Below, in pieces: positions 34,682 through 45,949 of a stretch of 64,000 nt of DNA; within the stretch, counting starts at the first letter, position 1; every line of letters begins with the position of its first letter. The notes beneath the pieces were generated by a model. It did not search any database and was not told the DNA's origin. It worked only from the letters and a program-made list of their open reading frames with translations. A program made the position numbers and the translations under genes. The stretch comes from Pteria penguin. Lineage: Eukaryota; Mollusca; Bivalvia; Pterioida; Pteriidae. The stretch lies in assembly GCA_035048485.1 (NCBI GenBank), contig CM068592.1, positions 37,580,001-37,644,000 of the forward strand, in the 5' to 3' direction.

Positions 34682-36974
34682 ACTTTTGAAAAGTAACCCA
34701 GTAACCGTTGCGAGAATGTTTGACAAAAGGTTTCATGTATTTCTAAAAGATGTGATTTTATCTCCACAAAGACCGATTGGTGAAGTTATTGATTATTTCT
34801 ATCGAATTGAATTCCAGCAAAGGGGATCGCCACATGCTCATTGCTTATTTTGGGTACGAGATGCTCCAAAGTTAGATGAAGATGGCTCATCAGCTGTTTG
34901 TGATTTTATTGACAGGTATATTACGTGTGCAGTGCCGTCAGTTGAAAATGACCCAGACCTCAATGATATAGTAAACAAAGTACAGCAGCACAGCAAACAT
35001 CATTCTAAGTCTTGCAAGAAAATGGGGACAAATTGTAGATTTAACTTTCCACGCCCCCCTTCAGAAAAGACATTTATTTGCAAAGAAAATACCACAGAAG
35101 AAAGCAGTGTAAACATTGAAGATCAGTCATTGAACAATATGACAAAATCAGATGCTAAGGCATTGTTAACAAAAGTATGGGATATTGTCAACAGCAGCAA
35201 CGACAACACTCTTACTATGGATAGGTTATTCAAAAAGCTTGGAATTAACCAGACAATTTACGAAGAAGCACACAAGTTATTAAACACAAAGCAAACAGTC
35301 ATATTACGACGAAATCCCGATGAAGTCTGGACAAATCAGTATAATGCTCAACTGCTTCAATGCTGGGATGCTAACATGGATATACAGTTTGTTCTAGATC
35401 CATTCAGTTGTATTGTGTATATCATATCGTACATTTCCAAAGCAGAAAGAGAAATGGGTATGCTTCTTCGCCAAACTAAGATCGAGTCGGAACAAGGAAA
35501 CATGAATGCGAAACAAACAATGAGGGCAATAGGTTCAGCATACTTACATCATAGGGAAGTTGGTGTACAAGAAGCAGTTTACAGAGTATGCAGTTTACAT
35601 ATGAAAGAATGTTCAAGGAATGTCATATTTATTCCTGTGGGAGAAAATCCAACACGCCTTAGTAAACCCTTGTCCCAAGTGAAGCGTAATAACATGGATG
35701 AAACTGACGATGAAAATTTATGGATGACCAATATAGTCGAAAGATATCACTGTAGACCGTGCATCGATGAATTTGAGCAACTATGCTTGGCAGCATTTTG
35801 TTCATTCTATCGTGTTCTGGCAAAATCTCAAGTGAAAACTGCACGGAAAAGCAGCAATACGTTTGAATTACGTAATGGAAAAGGTTACATTCAGAAAAGA
35901 ACCCACACAGATCCAGCAATTATTCGTTACCCAAGATTCAGTGAACAGATAAGTCCTGAATTGTATTACCAGTCGATGTTGCAACTTTTTCTGCCATATT
36001 GGACCATGAAGCAATTGAAACCCAAGGGTTTTGAATTGTATCAAACATTTTATTTCAATGGATTCGTACAATTTAAGAATGACAAAACCCTATACAAAGT
36101 CAGTGATATTGTTACAAGAAATCGTGCAATGTTTGTATGCAATGAAACAGCAATTGACCAAGCAGAAGAGATGTATGAAATGCTAGGACCACAAGAAGAT
36201 GCGTGGGCAACACTTTGTCCTGAATCTGAGCTTATGAACGACGAATGCAAATCAGTCAGAGAAGAACAGAGTAGTATTCTAGGTGAGGAGGAATATGACG
36301 ACCCAATGGTTGATATTAATGTTGTACCAAATATTTCCGTGCATGTGGAGCAGAAGTCCACAGATAGATCTGAAATACTTTCAGTACTTAGAAACCTCAA
36401 TTCCTTACAAAGAAAGACATTTTATGTAGTTAGAGACTGGTGTTTGAAAAAAATTCAAGGATTAAACCCAGATCCATTCCACATATTTGTCACAGGCGGT
36501 GCTGGAACAGGAAAAAGTCATTTGATAAAAGCAATAGAATATGAATCAACAGGACTCCTTGCCAAAACAATCTCGCAGCCAGACGATATTACTATCCTTT
36601 TGACAGCATTCACAGGGACAGCAGCATACAACATTGGTGGTTGCACGATTCATCATGCTTTCAAAATACAACGAGCAATGCCCATTCCATATGATCCACT
36701 GAGAGAACAAGCCTTGAGTCCTTTACGTGCTAAATTAGAACATTTAGAAATTCTAGTGATAGATGAAGTGTCGATGTTGTACAAAAGACTTCTGTACTAC
36801 ATACATGAAAGACTCGTCCAAATAAAGCGAATCCAGAAACCGTTTGGAGGAGTATGTGTACTAGCAGTAGGTGATTTCTATCAACTCCCACCAGTGAAAC
36901 AAGTTAAAAGCGAACGTCTCTATAATGAAAGTGGTGCATACCCTGTAGACTACTGGATGACTTATTCAAAATAG
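34635..36974 (+). CDS. Helentron Rep/helicase protein, middle part: HUH-Y2 nuclease and PIF1 helicase
   Basis: This continues the upstream frame from SKLLKSNPVTVARMF (about 34677); the ATG at 34635 is only the first Met in this frame. The Rep HUH motif is PHAHC (His67 and His69 of this frame). The two-tyrosine motif is YIISYISK (Tyr262, Tyr266, Lys269). These nick and join DNA in rolling-circle transposition. The SF1 helicase follows: Walker A GGAGTGKSH (Lys627) and Walker B VIDEVSML (Asp710, Glu711), then GDFYQLPPV. It stops at 36974 because one base is missing between TGG (36954) and GAC (36959); the next frame resumes at DLFKIVQLDEVMRQ. Confidence 0.92.
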   Translation: MIPGSMKTLIGWKKSKLLKSNPVTVARMFDKRFHVFLKDVILSPQRPIGEVIDYFYRIEFQQRGSPHAHCLFWVRDAPKLDEDGSSAVCDFIDRYITCAVPSVENDPDLNDIVNKVQQHSKHHSKSCKKMGTNCRFNFPRPPSEKTFICKENTTEESSVNIEDQSLNNMTKSDAKALLTKVWDIVNSSNDNTLTMDRLFKKLGINQTIYEEAHKLLNTKQTVILRRNPDEVWTNQYNAQLLQCWDANMDIQFVLDPFSCIVYIISYISKAEREMGMLLRQTKIESEQGNMNAKQTMRAIGSAYLHHREVGVQEAVYRVCSLHMKECSRNVIFIPVGENPTRLSKPLSQVKRNNMDETDDENLWMTNIVERYHCRPCIDEFEQLCLAAFCSFYRVLAKSQVKTARKSSNTFELRNGKGYIQKRTHTDPAIIRYPRFSEQISPELYYQSMLQLFLPYWTMKQLKPKGFELYQTFYFNGFVQFKNDKTLYKVSDIVTRNRAMFVCNETAIDQAEEMYEMLGPQEDAWATLCPESELMNDECKSVREEQSSILGEEEYDDPMVDINVVPNISVHVEQKSTDRSEILSVLRNLNSLQRKTFYVVRDWCLKKIQGLNPDPFHIFVTGGAGTGKSHLIKAIEYESTGLLAKTISQPDDITILLTAFTGTAAYNIGGCTIHHAFKIQRAMPIPYDPLREQALSPLRAKLEHLEILVIDEVSMLYKRLLYYIHERLVQIKRIQKPFGGVCVLAVGDFYQLPPVKQVKSERLYNESGAYPVDYWMTYSK

Positions 36975-38512
36975 TTCAACTTGATGAAGTGATGAGACAG
37001 AAAGAAGATGTACCATTCGCCAATGTATTGAACGAATTAAGAACACGTACACGAAACAAGTCTTTATCAAGCAATGCAGTCGATATACTCAAGGAATGTA
37101 TCAGAGAGGGGCCGGAGGGAAGACTACATGTATTTTCAAGAAATAAGGATGTAAATGCATACAACAATGACATGATCATGAAACAGTGCAAAGATCCAAT
37201 TGAGGTTAAAGCAAGGGATTTCAGAAAAGATAAAACAAGCGGAAAGCTGGAAGAACTACAGACACCATGTAGCACGAATGGATCAGATATAATTCCTTCA
37301 CACCTTCTTCTTGCAAGAGAAGCACGAGTGATGCTGACAAGAAATATTGACGTAGCTGATGGGTTAGCAAACGGGGCTGTTGGTACAATAGTTAACATTT
37401 GTGGCAAAAGCGGCGAGAACATAGATACCATAGAAGTGAAATTTGACGATGAAAACGTAGGAAAAAAAGCCGGTATAAAATCCACAAATGGAAACATAGT
37501 TCGCATAGAAAGAGTCGAAGATGATATAAGAAAAGGAAATATCGTGAGGCACCAATTTCCACTAAAGCTTGCATGGGCCTGCACTGCTCACAAAGTTCAA
37601 GGAATGACTACCACCGAAGTTGTTGTAAATTTGGATCATGTGTTTTGTCCTGGACAAGCATATGTCTCATTGAGTAGAGTTACCAAGAAAGACGGATTGT
37701 ACATAAACACAAACAACGTAGAAACACTACTGTCCAAAATATACGCTGATGGAGATATAGCGGAAGCCATGGAAAAGATGCCAAAATTATACAACGTTAA
37801 TGCAGAAAACACAGACGACATGCAAGTCACAAAAGAAATAATTTTGTTCAATGTGCAGAGTATTAGACACAATATGCCAGAACTCAGGGCAGATACAAGA
37901 TTTCACAACTCTGACATTATATGCCTAACTGAAACATGGTTACATAACGACGAGTTACTAGATGCATTAGATCTGCAAAATTATGACTTCCACCACCGAA
38001 CAAGAATGCAGTCATACACATGTGACGACGAATTAACCACAAAACTCAAGAACTCTCGTGGAGGAGGTGTTGGCATTTATATACGGAAAGGGGAAATGTT
38101 TCGTGAGATACAAACCGAGAAAAAGAACATCGAAACGATTGTGATTACAGATGATGACAAAAATTATGTTCTTGTTGTAATATATAGACCTCCAATCTAT
38201 ACAATGAAAGCCTTCCTTGTCAGTTTCCAAAACTTACTAACCGAAATAGGCAGAGGCAAGAAAGGAACCTTGGTACTGGGAGATTTTAATCTAAACGCAG
38301 ATGGAAATGACAACACATTGAAAAACTTTATGACACTGCGTGGGTTTCAGCAAATTGTTGATATTCCTACAACAGACGATGGTACAACAATTGATCATGT
38401 ATATATATCAGGGGATGTAGATGCAACGCCATCAATTATACCTACCTACTACAGTCGCCACCAAGCTGTTCGCCTTCTACTAAAAAATATGAATACAGAC
38501 CCAGTAGTGTAA
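36959..38512 (+). CDS. Helentron protein, C-terminal part: PIF1 helicase end and APE-like endonuclease
   Basis: The frame reads from GAC at 36959 (first Met at 36989). The helicase C-terminal motifs are AREARVMLTRN, ACTAHKVQGMT and QAYVSLSRVTK. After a short linker, the endonuclease/exonuclease/phosphatase fold begins at ILFNVQSIRH. Numbering from Met 36989: Asn288, Glu315 (LTETW), GDFNLN (Asp432, Asn434), IDHV (Asp469) and the final His491. The last box is SRH where SDH is usual, so an aspartate that pairs with the catalytic His is replaced by Arg. Fusion of an APE-like nuclease to a Helitron helicase defines Helentrons. Stop TAA is at 38510-38512. Confidence 0.92.
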   Translation, partial: DLFKIVQLDEVMRQKEDVPFANVLNELRTRTRNKSLSSNAVDILKECIREGPEGRLHVFSRNKDVNAYNNDMIMKQCKDPIEVKARDFRKDKTSGKLEELQTPCSTNGSDIIPSHLLLAREARVMLTRNIDVADGLANGAVGTIVNICGKSGENIDTIEVKFDDENVGKKAGIKSTNGNIVRIERVEDDIRKGNIVRHQFPLKLAWACTAHKVQGMTTTEVVVNLDHVFCPGQAYVSLSRVTKKDGLYINTNNVETLLSKIYADGDIAEAMEKMPKLYNVNAENTDDMQVTKEIILFNVQSIRHNMPELRADTRFHNSDIICLTETWLHNDELLDALDLQNYDFHHRTRMQSYTCDDELTTKLKNSRGGGVGIYIRKGEMFREIQTEKKNIETIVITDDDKNYVLVVIYRPPIYTMKAFLVSFQNLLTEIGRGKKGTLVLGDFNLNADGNDNTLKNFMTLRGFQQIVDIPTTDDGTTIDHVYISGDVDATPSIIPTYYSRHQAVRLLLKNMNTDPVV

Positions 38513-40370
38513 ACAATTTCTCCTAGCAAGGCTAGCACTGTTGCGCAAACCTTAAGTTGTTTCAAATATGGAATATACGTTCTATCCTAGCTGAACATAT
38601 GTCTCGGATTAAAAAAGAAATTTCATTGTGCATTTTAGAATGAAGAAAATTGGGAAACCCTATTCCAGAAAGATGCATCAGATATATTACTACGAAATCG
38701 ACAAAATAATCAACAACGTTGTGTCTCTGAATACTGAACTTAACGAAACGAGAGAAAAGAAGATTTTATACATGCGGTTGTATATAGGAGTCCAATTTAT
38801 ACAACGAAAGCACCCCTTTTCTGCTTCTAAAATTACTATTCTATTCTAAAAAGGAAATAAGAATACATTTGTACCAGGAGATTTTAACATAAAACATTTG
38901 GAAATAGCCAACACTAAAAATGTTGACTAAACTGTATTGATGTGGGGAAATGTTTGATATTCCAAGAAAAACGATGGTTCAAGAGATGATCATGGACATA
39001 TATCAATGTACTCCACACACCCTTTACAATTTGGATCATGCTATTCATCCCCTACAGAAAGTTATATTTCAAAACCAGTCGGGTAACCATTCCACCTAGC
39101 AAAGCCAGAATTATTATACCTATATGAAGTTCTAAATATGGATTTCCCCTTTTACTCCAGACAAGCACATAACAGACAAAGCAGTAACATAACATTGCAC
39201 CGCACACAGGGAAAAGAGACAGGGACAATACCTTTGTACCAGGAGATGTTAACATAAACGCATTTTGAATTAACCGATACACTGAAAATGTTGAGTAAAC
39301 TGTACTGATGTAAGGGAATTTTTGATATTCCAAGAAAAAGATGGTTCAACAGATGGTCATGGACATATATCAAGAGAAATAACAACGTTATCATGTACTC
39401 CACACACCTTTCACAATTACGACCAAGGTATTCATCCCCTACAGAAAGTTATATTTCAGACCCAGTCGGGTAACCATTCCACCTAGCAAAGCCAGAATTA
39501 TTATACCTATATGAAGCTCTAAATATGGATTACCCTTTTAACTCCAGACAAGCACTTAACAGAGAAAGCAGTAACATAAAATTGCACCGCACACAGGGAA
39601 AAGAGACAGGGACAATACCTTTGTACCAGGACATTTTAACATAAACGCATTTGGAAATATTCAACACACTGAAAATGTTGACTACATTGTATTGATGTGA
39701 GGAAATGTTTGATATTCCAAGAAAAACGAACGTTCAAGAGATGATCATGGACATATATCAAGGGAAATAACACCTTTTACAATTGCGACCAAGCTGTTCA
39801 TCCTCAACAGAAAGTTATATTTCAGACCCAATCGGGTAACCATTCTACCAAGCAAAGCCAGAATTATTATACCTATATGAAGTTCTAAATATGGATTACC
39901 CTTTTACTCCAGACAAGCACATAACAGAGAAAGAAGTAACATAAAATTGCACCGTAGACATTGAATAGAGACAGGGACAATACCGGGAGATTTTAACATA
40001 AACGCATTTGGAAATAAACAACACACCAAAAATGTTGACTAAACTGTAATGATGTTAGGAAATTATATTTCAAAACCAGTCGGGTAACCATTCCACCTAG
40101 CAAAGCCAGAATTATTATACCAATATGAAGTTCTTAATATGGATTTCCCCTTTTACTCCAGACAAGCACAGAACAGAGAAAGAAGTAACATAACATTGCA
40201 CCGCACACAAGGAATAAAGACAGGTTAAAACCCTATTTCAAAAAGATGTATATGATGTTACGACCAAATTGACGAAATATGCAAAACGCACTGTGTCTGT
40301 GAATTAAGATCTGGATTTAGCGAGAGGAAAGTAGACATTTTAATCCAGGAAATACAAGAAAGATTTAAAC
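38513..40370 (+). repeat. Tandem array of degenerate Helentron 3'-end copies
   Basis: The words AGACCCAGT, then CCTAGCAAGGCTAG, that close the endonuclease frame at about 38498-38545 recur as ACCCAGTCGGGTAACC, then CCTAGCAAAGCCAG, at about 39073, 39460, 39826 and 40075. Between them are eroded pieces of the endonuclease: GGAGATTTTAACATAAACGC (the GDFN box), TTTGATATTCCAAG (DIP) and CGACCAAG(C)TGTTCATCC (the HQAV end). An earlier unit at 38640-38850 has a CCAATTTATACAACGAAAGC equivalent of the PPIYTMKA codons. Spacing is about 387, 366 and 249 bp. None is open. Confidence 0.8.
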
Positions 40371-41515
40371 ACGTCTAAATTCATAAGGCATGACCCCATC
40401 AAATAGAGGTAATATTTACTCACTCCATATTAGAAACATAAACAACGAAGAAGTACCGATTTATTATTCAGTTTCGAAGTCCAGATAGAGAAGTCAAGAT
40501 TACGAAATTGACCCATACACACCGTTGCAAATTTAAAACACAATACTCATATATCGTGCACAAAAACCCTACAATTCAGTATAACTACAGCATTAGGACG
40601 TAAAACAAAAACTATTTTTCTCGTATGGCTGAAATTATTAACTTTGCGTTAATAACATTTTTGTTGCTTCAAACCATCGGAGATATCAAAATAAAAAGAA
40701 AATACTGCGTAAATCAAGCGTGTATTCCATAAATACAGCCATAACCTGATTTCGCGCAGGCACACTTTAATCAAAAACAAAAACGATGAAGGGAGACTCC
40801 AAAAGAAAATAATTTCTATAAATACTAACTTTAGTAGACTTTAATGCAAATTTTTTAAATTTACTTGTCAAATTAATGTAACTAGCCCTCCATGATGCGA
40901 CTTCCGAATTAGATCACGTGATAAGTTATTGTAAACATTCTGTTCACAAACATCGCTTTCTAGACAGCCGTATCTCAATTAATACGACGAATTTGATCAC
41001 AACAATGCAAGGGTCCTTTTTGAAAACATGTTTTAGGCTAATATATATAATCAAAACAATTTAGAATAAATTTACGTGTAATATGCACTGAATTAGCGAA
41101 CGTAGGGTATACAGCTTAAACATTGATAGGAATATCGTGCAACTGTAATCGCAGGATGATCCAAAAAGAAAAAACAAAAACAAAAACAAAACAAATACAG
41201 ACACATGAAAGGGAAATAAATAAAATAAACATAGGTAATCGTCGATATGTATTGCTTTAAGCAAAAATAAATTGATTGGGGAGGGGGGTGCTCCCCGAAG
41301 TCCGAACCACACGTCCACGTCGTGGGGAGTGGTAACAATGGAACAAAAGGTACGACTGTCCTTTTCCATTGGCTAACGTGGTCGGCAGATTTTTTTTACA
41401 ATTAGAGAAACGAAATACAAGTCACGTTTTAATGAGACTAATAACTTTTACAAAACAAACCCTTCATATTAACTTTCTTTAATTCTTTTTTCTTTCATTC
41501 CTTTCTCTTTTCAAT
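40371..41515. other. Unassigned DNA
   Basis: No gene recognised. Around 41395-41440 the words CGAAATACAAGTCACGTTTTAAT resemble 52407-52432, hinting at a shared small repeat. Confidence 0.35.
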
Positions 41516-41517
41516 CA

Positions 41518-43226
41518 ATTACGTAACAGGGCTAATTTTTTTTTTTATTTTCTCAAAAACAAGTTTATTATTTTAGATAGATTCCTCAAATTTTCATTCT
41601 CAAATTTGACAGGTGTGTCCTTGACAATGAAATCAACGCCGATTATCTACTTTTAACGGTTAAGCCGTTATTAAAATTTAAAAATTACGTAATTTTTAAA
41701 CTGCTTTGTTTTAAGTCTAAGCATTTTAAAAATGGTATAGAACGATTTAGAATGTCAATTTCATGGTAAAAAAGTTTTTTAATATTTGAAATCCATTCTT
41801 AAATGAGAAATTTAAGTTTTTCTCAAATTTGGTTATTTACGTAATTGCTTCATAACTTTCTTAGTTTTTATCATATGGTCACCAAAATTCAGTCAGGAAA
41901 GGAGAAGGGTTAGCGCTTTTGAATTATATTTTCAAAAACATCGAAATATTAGCCCCCTTCCCTCTATCGTCGGACAACCCTATCAAGAGAGGGTCTTAAA
42001 ACGCCGAAATTTCACCCCGATTTTTCAATTCCATTTTCTGAGAATCGGTTTTATGTACACACTTCATGTTGTGTCTATCGACTTTCACAGGCACTGTTAC
42101 CCGTTTAAGTAAAAAAAAATTACAAAATGAAAGTTTTCAAAAACATAACGTAATAATTAGTAAAATTTTAAATTCTCCCCTTTATAGCATTATTTTTCAT
42201 GCTACACTTTCCAAATTTCAACTGTCATACTCTCTAGGTTCATATCTTCACAAAATTTATCGGCCGACAATATCTTATCTGTTATAGTTTGGCCGCTATT
42301 TCAATTTAAATTTTTTAAAAATTACGTAATTTGCAAAACATGTTTTATTTTTAGTCCTATCGTTTCCAGAGTATTACGAAACGATTTTCCGTAACCATTT
42401 CAGTATGAAATATGTTTCTCAGTATTTGAAAGTGAGCAATTTTAAGATTTTTTAAAAAAATATCTTACTTGCGTAACTTTCATATATTTTCTTATTCTTC
42501 GTATGAACAAAGAATAAAAACGAGTGTTTCAGAAAGAATTTGAATTCGAATATTAAACAAAAAGAACTTTTTTTCCCTCTCTACCCGCTACTGATGAAGA
42601 ATGCAATAAACAAATCTTCTCCGAGCGTCGGGATTACACATTAGAAGACCGCGTTAAATTTGCCTTGCTTAATACCTCGCACAGCGCCGCTCTTATAGAG
42701 ACGGGGAAAGCGCAGTAACTCGCGATGAATTATTAATTGATTCGCAAGTTACTGCGCTTTCCCCGTGGAATATCTAATCAGCAATTATAAAGGAATCCCT
42801 CAATATGTATGTTTACTTAAATTTGAATTTCTTTATCTCCTTACTATAGTAGTCATCTCAGTGGTATATATACAGCTAACTTGACCGTTGAAATGCGCGA
42901 TACACACACTCTATCGAGCTTTCTCGTATTACGTCACCACGCTTCTGAATAGGAATTCTGTAATACACAAACTTTCTATAGCTGTATTCATGCCGCATTA
43001 ACTACAAGAGTGTGTTTACATAGTGTCTCGGCGAGATATATACATGTATCTATGTATATACTTCTCCTTTGTCCTAATCGGCATATCTATGATACCGCAA
43101 TAAATGCGTATATTCATTTGAGTATCTCGTTTCTTCTTTTTTTCCCCTTCTTTCTACCTACGTGTTTTTCTTTTTTTCTTTCTGAAGAGGAAGACCCGCC
43201 CTGTTGCCTCGGCAACGGGTAAGCTC
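41518..43226 (+). mobile_element. TTACGTAA-rich repeat family, copy B
   Basis: It matches copy A from ATTACGTAACAGGGCTAAT onward, so its 5' hairpin part is missing. TTACGTAA occurs at about 41519, 41686, 41838 and 42326. A perfect 20-bp hairpin arm pair (ACGGGGAAAGCGCAGTAACT and its complement) lies at 42701-42720 and 42747-42766. The 3' end has GAAGACCCGCCC and a GTTGCC/GGCAAC mini-hairpin, ending GTAAGCTCTAG at about 43226. It is joined head-to-tail to copy C. Confidence 0.7.
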
Positions 43227-43227
43227 T

Positions 43228-45215
43228 AGTTATTATTATTTTTATTCTTAGCACTTTTTTGACTGCAATTTTCACAGAAACGGCTTCACTGTCAACACTT
43301 TTGTTCTCTTTTTCTTACTAAAAAAGCAAAACCTGATGGAGTTAAAAGAAAATTTTGCTAAAATTCAAATTCTAATTAAAATTATATAACAATGTGTAAT
43401 TTTCAAAATCTCTCAAATCTAACTTTTATTATGCAAGCTAGATTCCTGAAATTTTCTTTATGATGTTGTACAGGTGTAGTTCTTGACAATCAAATTAACG
43501 CCGATTAGGTAACTATTATAGTTAAGGCGCTATAAGAGTTTAAAATTTTCAACTTATTACGTAATTTCAAAAAACTTTTATTTTAAGCTTTAGGGCTGCA
43601 AAAATATTACCAAACGATTTGGAGGGTCAATATAAGGGTAAAAACAGTTATTTCAAAATTTTAAATTCATTTTTGAGAAGGTTTTAAATTTTCTCAAATA
43701 AAATGTTTATTATTTAAGCTAGACTCCCCAAATTTTCTTTATAATGTTGTACAGGTGTAGATCCTGACAACCAACTTAACGCCGATTACGTAACTTTTAC
43801 GGTAAAGGCGCTATTTGTGTTTAAAGTTTTTAAACTGATTACGTAACTTTAAAACTTTTTTATTTTAGGTTTTAGCGTTAAAAAAATATTACAAAACGAT
43901 TTAGAATGTCAATTTCATGGTGTAAGAAGTTTTTAAAATATTTTTTATCCATTTTTAATTGAGAAATTTAAGATTTTCACACATTTGGTTAGTTACGTAA
44001 TTGCGTCATAACTTGCTTATTTTTCGTCATATGATCAAGAAAAAACCATACAGCACGTGAGAAGGGTTTATTCTTTTAAATGATATTTTCAAAAACATCG
44101 AAATATTTGCCCCCTTCCCTCTAGCGTGCGTAGACCCTATCGAGAGAGGGTCTTAAATCGCCGAAATTTTACCCCGATTTTTCAATTCCATTTTCTGAAA
44201 AACGGATTTATGTACAAATTTTATACTATAGTTATAGACTCTCAGAGACATCGTTACCCGTTTAAGTAAAAAAAAAATCAAAAATAAAAGTTTTCAAAAA
44301 CATTACATAACAATGAGTAAAATTTTTAATTCTCCGCCATACAGCGTTATTTTAAATGCTAGACTATTTAAATTTTATCTGTCATATTCTCTAGGTTCAT
44401 ATCTTTAAAAAATTCATCGGCCGATAATATCTATCTTTTTTAGTTTGGCCGCTATTTCAATTTAAAGTTTTTAAATAATTACGTAATTTGCAAAAACATT
44501 TTATTTTTAGTCTTATCGTTTCCAGAACTTCACCAAACGATTTTCCGTACCGATTTCAGTATGAAACACGTTTCTCAGTATTTGAAAGTGAGCGATTTAA
44601 AGGATTTTTTAAAAAAAATACCTTATTTGCGTAACTTTCATGTTTTTTCTTATTTGTCGTATTAACAAAGTATAAAAAGGAGAGTTTGAGAATGTATTTT
44701 GAATTCGAATTCTTAAACAAAAATCACATTTTTTGCACTCTACCCGCTACTGATGAACAAGGCAATAAAAAAATCTTGTCCGAGCGTCGGGATTACATCT
44801 AAGAGAAGCGAGGTGAATTTCCCCTGCTAAATACCGACTTCAAACGTGTATGATAGTGACGGGGAAAGCGCAGTAACTCGCGATTAATTCAATCGAGAGT
44901 TACGGCGCTTTGTCCGTGGAATTTTTAATCGACTGTTATAATGCAGAGCCGTAATATGTATGATTTCTTTAACTTGATTTTCGATTTATTTCCTCTAGAT
45001 AATACTTTTTTCAATTTTAATTATTAATTAATTTGATTGCTTGAGGGGTGGTTTTTTTTGGGGGGGGGGGGGGGTATTTTTGTGTGTAAAGTACATTTAA
45101 GTCATTCTCCTGATCTTTTTTCTTTCTTTCCTTCTTTCTATCTATTTATTTTTCTTTTTTCTTTCGAGAGAGGAAGACCCGCCCTGTTGCCTCGGCAACA
45201 GGTAAGCTCTAGTTT
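43228..45215 (+). mobile_element. TTACGTAA-rich repeat family, copy C
   Basis: It starts with the TTATTATTATT run and AGCACTTTTTTGACTGC, like copy A after its hairpins, and ends with the same GAAGACCCGCCCTG, GTTGCCTCGGCAAC and GGTAAGCTCTAG as copy B. TTACGTAA occurs at about 43557, 43784, 43838, 43995 and 44480. The CGGGGAAAGCGC hairpin (44859-44878 with 44898-44917) has two mismatches. A segment of about 250 bp around 43380-43860 is internally duplicated (TGTACAGGTGTAG and AACGCCGATTA recur). There is no coding region. Confidence 0.7.
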
Positions 45216-45945
45216 TATTTATTTTTCATTTATTTTTTTTAACATCATTATTATTATTTACTATTTGTATGTGAACATGTATCTTATGAAACGTTAACAG
45301 ACACTGACCACTGAGTTGAGTTATATTTTAATCATTGAGGAAGTGTCTTACATGTATATCAGTCAATCATCAATCAAGTAAGTACTTCACATTTCGTGTA
45401 AATCTCGTCCAAATTTTGATGAACGAGTTAGTCTTTTTTCATTAGTCATTCCCTTTATACTATATTGCCATACCCTTGACATTGATGCATTGGCGTCGGC
45501 TCGTTGGTGTATCAAACCATGTAACAGAACAAGCCATACTCGGTTTTCCAGAGAATTCTCGTGGGACACGTGACGACATTTAACGACCAAGGGTCATTCG
45601 GATGTATACACTAAAAACTTAATAGAATTCTCAGTGTCCGGTAAAATATGAAAAACGGAGTGAAACACATATAGATCGTGTAACAAAGCATGCTTCAGCA
45701 TGATCTACTTTAAGTAATATCATGAATATGGCACTTTGTTGAATTAAAATTTGCATGACAAAGTAGTTCATAATTAAATTCTAAATATTCCAGAATAATT
45801 ATGTTCTCGATGATAGCAATCGCCAAGATACAATGTGGTTAAAAAAGGAAATTATAATTGACTCCCAAATATGATTGCAGACAATGATTACAAATACAAA
45901 ACAATACACTACTGAGCAGACAAACCCCTGATAATCCCATTTTCG
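45216..45945. other. Unassigned DNA
   Basis: No gene or clear element recognised. Confidence 0.35.
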
Positions 45946-45949
45946 TCTT

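Larger units (their letters stand above)
30628..40370 (+). mobile_element. Helentron-type Helitron with tandemly repeated 3' region
   Basis: One interrupted coding sequence of about 2,600 codons (30707-38512) carries HUH/Y2 replication initiator, PIF1 helicase and a C-terminal APE-like endonuclease. That fusion defines the Helentron (Helitron2) branch of rolling-circle transposons. Downstream of the stop, partial copies of the endonuclease end and 3' flank are repeated in tandem to about 40370. The termini are not resolved: the 5' limit is set by the adjacent AGCTCACCTGAG element and I see no defining 3' hairpin. Two single-base indels make this copy non-autonomous as read. Confidence 0.85.

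Noticed and set aside
34660..34690. Programmed frameshift in the Helentron
   Set aside because: A AAA AAG is in frame as a -1 slippery site, but the continuing frame is +1; the -1 frame meets TGA within a few codons. A simple extra A is more likely.
30591..34767. Minus-strand open frames opposite the Helentron
   Set aside because: Low-complexity shadows (Phe/Leu/Ile-rich) of the real frame.
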